Under the pieces are notes generated by a model. It saw only the letters and a list, made by a program, of their open reading frames with translations, was not told the origin of the DNA and made no database searches. This document shows, one piece after another, positions 57,901-64,000 of a DNA stretch of 64,000 bases. Source of the DNA: Hydrangea macrophylla (Eukaryota; Streptophyta; Magnoliopsida; Cornales; Hydrangeaceae); assembly GCA_033977485.1 (NCBI GenBank), contig CM066994.1, positions 44,975,155 through 45,039,154 of the forward strand, written 5' to 3'. Each line of letters begins with the position of its first letter. Position 1 is the stretch's first letter. The position numbers and the translations under genes were made by a program.

Positions 57901-60900
57901 TCAGATGATTTTGGAAGATTATGGAGCGTAAGGCATGAAGCGGCTCAATCTTTCAGCGTGCTACCTGATTCGGCTTAGCCGATCAGATGATTTTGGAAGA
58001 TTATGGAGCGTAAGGCATGGAGCGGCTCAATCTTTCAGCGTGCTACCTGATTCGGCTTAGCCGATCAGATGATTTTGGGAGATTATGGAGCGTAAGGCAT
58101 GAAGCGGCTCAATCTTTCAGCGAGCTACCTGATTCGGCTTAGCCGATCAGATGATTTTGGAAGATTATGGAGCGTAAGGCATGAAGCGGCTCAATCTTTC
58201 AGCGTGCTACCTGATTCGGCTTAGCCGATCAGATGATTTTGGAAGATTATGAAGTGTAAGGCATGAAGCGGCTCAATCTTTCAGCGTGCTACCTGATTCG
58301 GCGTAGCCGATCAGATGATTTTGGAAGATTATGGAGCGTAAGGCATGGAGCGGCTCAATCTTTCAGCGTGCTACCTGATTCGGCTTAGCCGATCAGATGA
58401 TTTTGGGAGATTATGGAGCGTAAGGCATGAAGCGGCTCAATCTTTCAGCGTGCTACCTGATTCGGCTTAGCCGATCAGATGATTTTGGAAGATTATAGAG
58501 CGTAAGGCATGAAGCGGCTCAATCTTTCAGCGTGCTACCTGATTCGACTTAGTCGATCATATGATTTTGGGAGATTATGGAGCGTAAGGCATGAAGCGGC
58601 TCAATCTTTCAGCGTGCTACCTGATTCGGCTTAGCCGATCAGATGATTTTGGAAGATTATGGAGCGTAAGGCTTGGAGCGGCTCAATCTTTCAGCGTGCT
58701 ACCTGATTCGGCTTAGCCGATCAGATGATTTTGGAAGATTATAGAGCGTAAGGCATGGAGCGGCTCAATCTTTCAGCGTGCTACCTGATTCGGCTTAGCC
58801 GATCAGATGATTTTGGGAGATTATGGAGCGTAAGGCATGAAGCGGCTCAATCTTTCAGCGTGCTGCCTGATTCGGCTTACCCGATCAGATGATTTTGGAA
58901 GATTATAGAGCGTAAGGCATGAAGCGGCTCAATCTTTCAGCGTGCTACCTGATTCGACTTAGTCGATCATATGATTTTGGGAGATTATGGAGCGTAAGGC
59001 ATGAAGCGGCTCAATCTTTCAGCGTGCTACCTGATTCGGCTTAGCCGATCAGATGATTTTGGAAGATTATGGAGCGTAAGGCATGGAGCGGCTCAATCTT
59101 TCAGCGTGCTACCTGATTCAGCTTAGCCGATCAGATGATTTTGGGAGATTATGGAGCGTAAGGCATGAAGCGGCTCAATCTTTCAGCGTGTTACCTGATT
59201 CGGCTTAGCCGATCTGATGATTTTGGAAGATTATGGAGCGTAAGGCATGAAGCGGCTCAATCTTTCAGCGTGCTACCTGATTCGGCTTAGCCGATCAGAT
59301 GATTTTGGAAGATTATGGAGCATAAGGCATGAAGCGGATCAATCTTTCAGCGTGCTACCTGATTCGGCTTAGCCGATCAGATGATTTTGGGAGATTATGG
59401 AGCATAAGGCATGAAGCGGCTCAATCGTTCAGCGTGCTACCTGATTCGGCTTAGCCGATCAGATGATTTTGGAAGATTATGGAGCGTAAGGCATGGAGCG
59501 GCTCAATCTTTCAGCGTGCTACCTGATTCGGCTTAGCCGATCAGATGATTTTGGAAGATTATAGAGCGTAAAGCATGAAGCGGCTCAATCTTTCAGCGTG
59601 CTTCCTGATTCGACTTAGCCGATCAGATGATTTTGGGAGATTATGGAGCGTAAGGCATGAAGCGGCTCAATCTTTCAGCGTGCTACCTGATTCGGCTTAG
59701 CCGATCAGATGATTTTGGAAGATTATGGAGCGTAAGGCATGGAGCGGCTCAATCTTTCAGCGTGCTACCTGATTCGGCTTAGCCGATCAGATGATTTTGG
59801 GAGATTATGGAGCGTAAGGCATGAAGCGGCTCAATCTTTCAGCGTGCTACCTGATTCGGCTTAGCCGATCAGATGATTTTGGAAGATTATGGAGCGTAAG
59901 GCATGAAGCGGCTCAATCTTTCAGCGTGCTACCTGATTCGGCTTAGCCGATCAGATGATTTTGGAAGATTATGAAGTGTAAGGCATGGAGCGGCTCAATC
60001 TTTCAGCGTGCTACCTGATTCGGCTTAGCCGATCAGATGATTTTGGAAGATTATGGAGCGTAAGGCATGGAGCGGCTCAATCTTTCAGCGTGCTACCTGA
60101 TTCGGCTTAGCCGATCAGATTATTTTGGGAGATTATGGAGCGTAAGGCATGAAGCGGCTCAATCTTTCAGCGTGCTGCCTGATTCGGCTTAGCCGATCAG
60201 ATGATTTTGGAAGATTATAGAGCGTAAGGCATGAAGCGGCTCAATCTTTCAGCGTGCTACCTGATTCGACTTAGTCGATCATATGATTTTGGGAGATTAT
60301 GGAGCGTAAGGCATGAAGCGGCTCAATCTTTCAGCGTGCTACCTGATTCGGCTTAGCCGATCAGATGATTTTGGAAGATTATGGAGCGTAAGGTATGGAG
60401 CGGCTCAATCTTTCAGCGTGCTACCTGATTCGGCTTAGCCGATCAGATGATTTTGGGAGATTATGGAGCGTAAGGCATGAAGCGGCTCAATCTTTCAGCG
60501 TGTTACCTGATTCGGCTTAGCCGATCTGATGATTTTGGAAGATTATGGAGCGTAAGGCATGAAGCGGCTCAATCTTTCAGCGTGCTACCTGATTCGGCTT
60601 AGCCGATCAGATGATTTTGGAAGATTATGGAGCATAAGGCATGAAGCGGATCAATCTTTCAGCGTGCTACCTGATTCGGCTTAGCCGATCAGATGATTTT
60701 GGGAGATTATGGAGCGTAAGGCATGAAGCGGCTCAATCGTTCAGCGTGCTACCTGATTCGGCTTAGCCGATCAGATGATTTTGGAAGATTATGGAGCGTA
60801 AGGCATGGAGCAGCTCAATCTTTCAGCGTGCTACCTGATTCGGCTTAGCCGATCAGATGATTTTGGGAGATTATGGAGCGTAAGGCATGAAGCGGCTCAA

Positions 60901-63900
60901 TCTTTCAGCGTGCTACCTGATTCGGCTTAGCCAATCAGATGATTTTGGAAGATTATGAAGTGTAAGGCATGAAGCGGCTCAATCTTTCAGCATGCTACCT
61001 GATTCAGCTTAGCCGATCAGATGATTTTGGAAGATTATGGAGCGTAAGGCATGAAGCGGCTCAATCTTTTAGCGTGCTACCTGATTCGGCTTAGCCGATC
61101 TGATGATTTTGGGAGATTATGGAGCGTAAGGCATGAAGCGGCTCAATCTTTCAGCGTGCTACCTGATTCGGCTTAGCCGATCAGATGATTTTGGAAGATT
61201 ATGGAGCGTAAGGCATGAAGCGGCTCAATCTTTCAGCGTGCTACCTGATTCGGCTTAGCCGATCAGATGATTTTGGAAGATTATGGAGCGTAAGGCATGA
61301 AGCGGCTCAATCTTTCAGCGTGCTACCTGATTCGGCTTAGCCGTTCAGATGATTTTGGAAGATTATGGAGCGTAAGGCATGGAGCGGCTCAATCTTTCAG
61401 CGTGCTACCTGATTCGGCTTGGCCGATCAGATGATTTTGGAAGATTATAGAGCGTAAAGCATGAAGCGGCTCAATCTTTCAGCGTGCTTCCTGATTCGGC
61501 TTAGCCGATCAGATGATTTTGGAAGATTATAGAGCGTAAGGCATAAAGCGGCTCAATCTTTCAGCGTGCTTCCTGATTCGACTTAGCCGATCAGATGATT
61601 TTGGAAGATTATGGAGCGTAAGGCATGAAGCGGCTCAATCTTTCAGCGTGCTACCTGATTCGGCTTAGCCGATCAGATGATTTTGGGAGATTATGGAGCG
61701 TAAGGCATGGAGCGGCTCAATCTTTCAGCGTGCTACCTGATTCGGCTTAGCCGATCAGATGATTTTGGGAGATTATGGAGCGTAAGGCATGAAGCGGCTC
61801 AATCTTTCAGCGTGCTACCTGATTCGGCTTAGCCGATCAGATGATTTTGGAAGATTATGGAGCGTAAGGCATGAAGCGGCTCAATCTTTCAGCGTGCTAC
61901 CTGATTCGGCATAGCCGATCAGATGATTTTGGAAGATTATGGAGCGTAAGGCATGGAGCGGCTCAATCTTTCAGCGTGCTACCTGATTCGGCTTAGCCGA
62001 TCAGATGATTTTGGGAGATTATGGAGCGTAAGGCATGAAGCGGCTCAATCTTTCAGCGTGCTACCTGATTCGGCTTAGCCGATCAGATGATTTTGGAAGA
62101 TTATGGAGCGTAAGGCATGAAGCGGCTCAATCTTTCAGCGTGCTACCTGATTCGGCTTAGCCGATCAGATGATTTTGGAAGATTATGAAGTGTAAGGCAT
62201 GAAGCGGCTCAATCTTTCAGCGTGCTACCTAATTCGGCGTAGCCGATCAGATGATTTTGGAAGATTATGGAGCGTAAGGCATGGAGCGGCTCAATCTTTC
62301 AGCGTGCTACCTGATTCGGCTTAGCCGATCAGATGATTTTGGGAGATTATGGAGCGTAAGGCATGAAGCGGCTCAATCTTTCAGCGTGCTACCTGATTCG
62401 GCTTAGCCGATCAAATGATTTTGGAAGATTATGGAGCGTAAGGCATGAAGCAGCTCAATCTTTCAGCGTGCTACCTGATTCGACTTAGCCGATCAGATGA
62501 TTTTGGGAGATTATGGAGCGTAAGGCATGAAGCGGCTCAATCTTTCAGCGTGCTACCTGATTCGGCTTAGCCGATCAGATGATTTTGGAAGATTATGGAG
62601 CGTAAGGCATGGAGCGGCTCAATCTTTCAGCGTGCTACCTGATTCGGCTTAGCCGATCAGATGATTTTGGAAGATTATGGAGCGTAAGGCATGGAGCGGC
62701 TCAATCTTTCAGCGTGCTACCTGATTCGGCTTAGCCGATCAGATGATTTTGGGAGATTATGGAGCGTAAGGCATGAAGCGGCTCAATCTTTCAGCGTGCT
62801 GCCTGATTCGGCTTAGCCGATCAGATGATTTTGGAAGATTATAGAGCGTAAGGCATGAAGCGGCTCAATCTTTCAGCGTGCTACCTGATTCGACTTAGTC
62901 GATCATATGATTTTGGGAGATTATGGAGCGTAAGGCATGAAGCGGCTCAATCTTTCAGCGTGCTACCTGATTCGGCTTAGCCGATCAGATGATTTTGGAA
63001 GATTATGGAGCGTAAGGCATGGAGCGGCTCAATCTTTCAGCGTGCTACCTGATTCGGCTTAGCCGATCAGATGATTTTGGGAGATTATGGAGCGTAAGGC
63101 ATGAAGCGGCTCAATCTTTCAGCGTGCTACCTGATTCGGCTTAGCCGATCAGATGATTTTGGAAGATTATGGAGCGTAAGGCATGAAGCGGCTCAATCTT
63201 TCAGCGTGCTACCTGATTCGGCTTAGCCGTTCAGATGATTTTGGAAGATTATGGAGCGTAAGGCATGGAGCGGCTCAATCTTTCAGCGTGCTACCTGATT
63301 CGGCTTGGCCGATCAGATGATTTTGGGAGATTATGGAGCGTAAGGCATGAAGCGGCTCAATCGTTCAGCGTGCTACCTGATTCGGCTTAGCCGATCAGAT
63401 GATTTTGGAAGATTATGGAGCGTAAGGCATGGAGCGGCTCAATCTTTCAGCGTGCTACCTGATTCGGCTTAGCCGATCAGATGATTTTGGGAGATTATGG
63501 AGCGTAAGGCATGAAGCGGCTCAATCTTTCAGCGTGCTACCTGATTCGGCTTAGCCGATCAGATGATTTTGGAAGATTATGGAGCGTAAGGCATGGAGCG
63601 GCTCAATCTTTCAGCGTGCTACCTGATTCGGCTTAGCCGATCAGATGATTTTGGGAGATTATGGAGCGTAAGGCATGAAGCGGCTCAATCTTTCAGCGTG
63701 CTACCTGATTCGGCTTAGCCGATCAGATGATTTTGGAAGATTATGGAGCGTAAGGCATGAAGCGGCTCAATCTTTCAGCGTGCTACCTGATTCGGCATAG
63801 CCGATCAGATGATTTTGGAAGATTATGGAGCGTAAGGCATGGAGCGGCTCAATCTTTCAGCGTGCTACCTGATTCGGCTTAGCCGATCAGATGATTTTGG

Positions 63901-64000
63901 GAGATTATGGAGCGTAAGGCATGAAGCGGCTCAATCTTTCAGCGTGCTACCTGATTCGGCTTAGCCGATCAGATGATTTTGGAAGATTATGGAGCGTAAG
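51994..64000 (+). repeat. 82-bp satellite array, 146 monomers, open-ended
   Basis: Head-to-tail monomers each contain CAGATGATTTTGG, AGATTATGGAGCGTAAGGC, GCGGCTCAATCTTTCAGCG and GATTCGGCTTAGCCGATC. From 51994 to 63967 the distance is 146 x 82 + 1; the extra base is a G near 54445. Variants (GGGAG/GGAAG, ATGAAGC/ATGGAGC, GAAGTGTAAGG, GAGCATAAGGC, CGACTTAGTCG) recur in a fixed order, showing higher-order repeats of 32 monomers (2,624 bp) with a 16-monomer sub-period. No gene is present. Tat/Ogre elements are known to carry tandem repeats between pol and the 3' LTR and to seed satellites; that this array is still inside the element is inferred because no LTR intervenes. Confidence 0.95.

Noticed and set aside
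51994..64000. CRISPR-like array
   Set aside because: The units are contiguous identical monomers with no unique spacers, in a plant nuclear setting. This is a satellite.

Overview
The window looks like repeat-rich nuclear DNA of a flowering plant, probably a eudicot. It has one spliced BAHD acyltransferase gene with a 5.8-kb intron, Stowaway, hAT, MULE-like and Helitron ends, Ty1/copia and Ty3/gypsy remains, and no bacterial-style operons. The species cannot be named from the sequence.

Layout. 1-4.6 kb: AT-rich DNA with a Stowaway MITE, two Helitron 3' ends around an exon-like scrap, and one end of a CACTA-like element. 4.6-9.07 kb: a reversed relic of the 3' part of a Ty3/gypsy Tat-type element, split by a 3.34-kb solo LTR. 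9.1-11.4 kb: two hAT MITEs. 11.75-18.92 kb: a two-exon BAHD acyltransferase, apparently intact, whose intron holds two Stowaway elements, a MULE-like MITE, a hAT relic, a long foldback element and a 25-C tract. 19.7-23.0 kb: a foldback MITE and two broken minus-strand copia pol relics. 23.0-26.6 kb: non-coding AT-rich DNA. 26.61-30.46 kb: a gag-only, non-autonomous Ty3/gypsy element on the minus strand, with 664- and 663-bp LTRs and a GGAAG target duplication.

From 30.913 kb to the window end runs what I read as one giant Tat/Ogre-type retrotransposon. It has a 3.38-kb 5' LTR, a tRNA-Arg-type primer binding site, gag and pol in one frame separated by a single UAG, a second (archaeal-type) RNase H and an integrase. 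Pol is interrupted by a 2.9-kb solo LTR with a perfect 5-bp duplication. Downstream of pol lie two antisense plant-mobile-domain-like genes. A is single-exon and broken. B has six coding exons plus a 5'UTR intron, all GT-AG, all coding introns in phase 0, with one 1-nt frameshift. Then comes a degenerate tandem region and a satellite of 146 head-to-tail 82-bp monomers that runs off the window. No 3' LTR is in view, so placing the satellite inside the element is inference.

Most notable: (1) the LTR promoter and both antisense promoters carry clusters of the same kind of GC-rich palindrome (GGCAYTCA-S-TGARTGCC) just upstream of TATA-like boxes, as if one cis module drives sense and antisense transcription; (2) the satellite has a 32-monomer (2,624 bp) higher-order period and almost no length variation; (3) its hairpin is preserved by paired substitutions; (4) the intron-1 array of gene B, the spacer array and the satellite share one design, an inverted repeat followed by a GATTT-GAAAAT-like core, suggesting a common origin.
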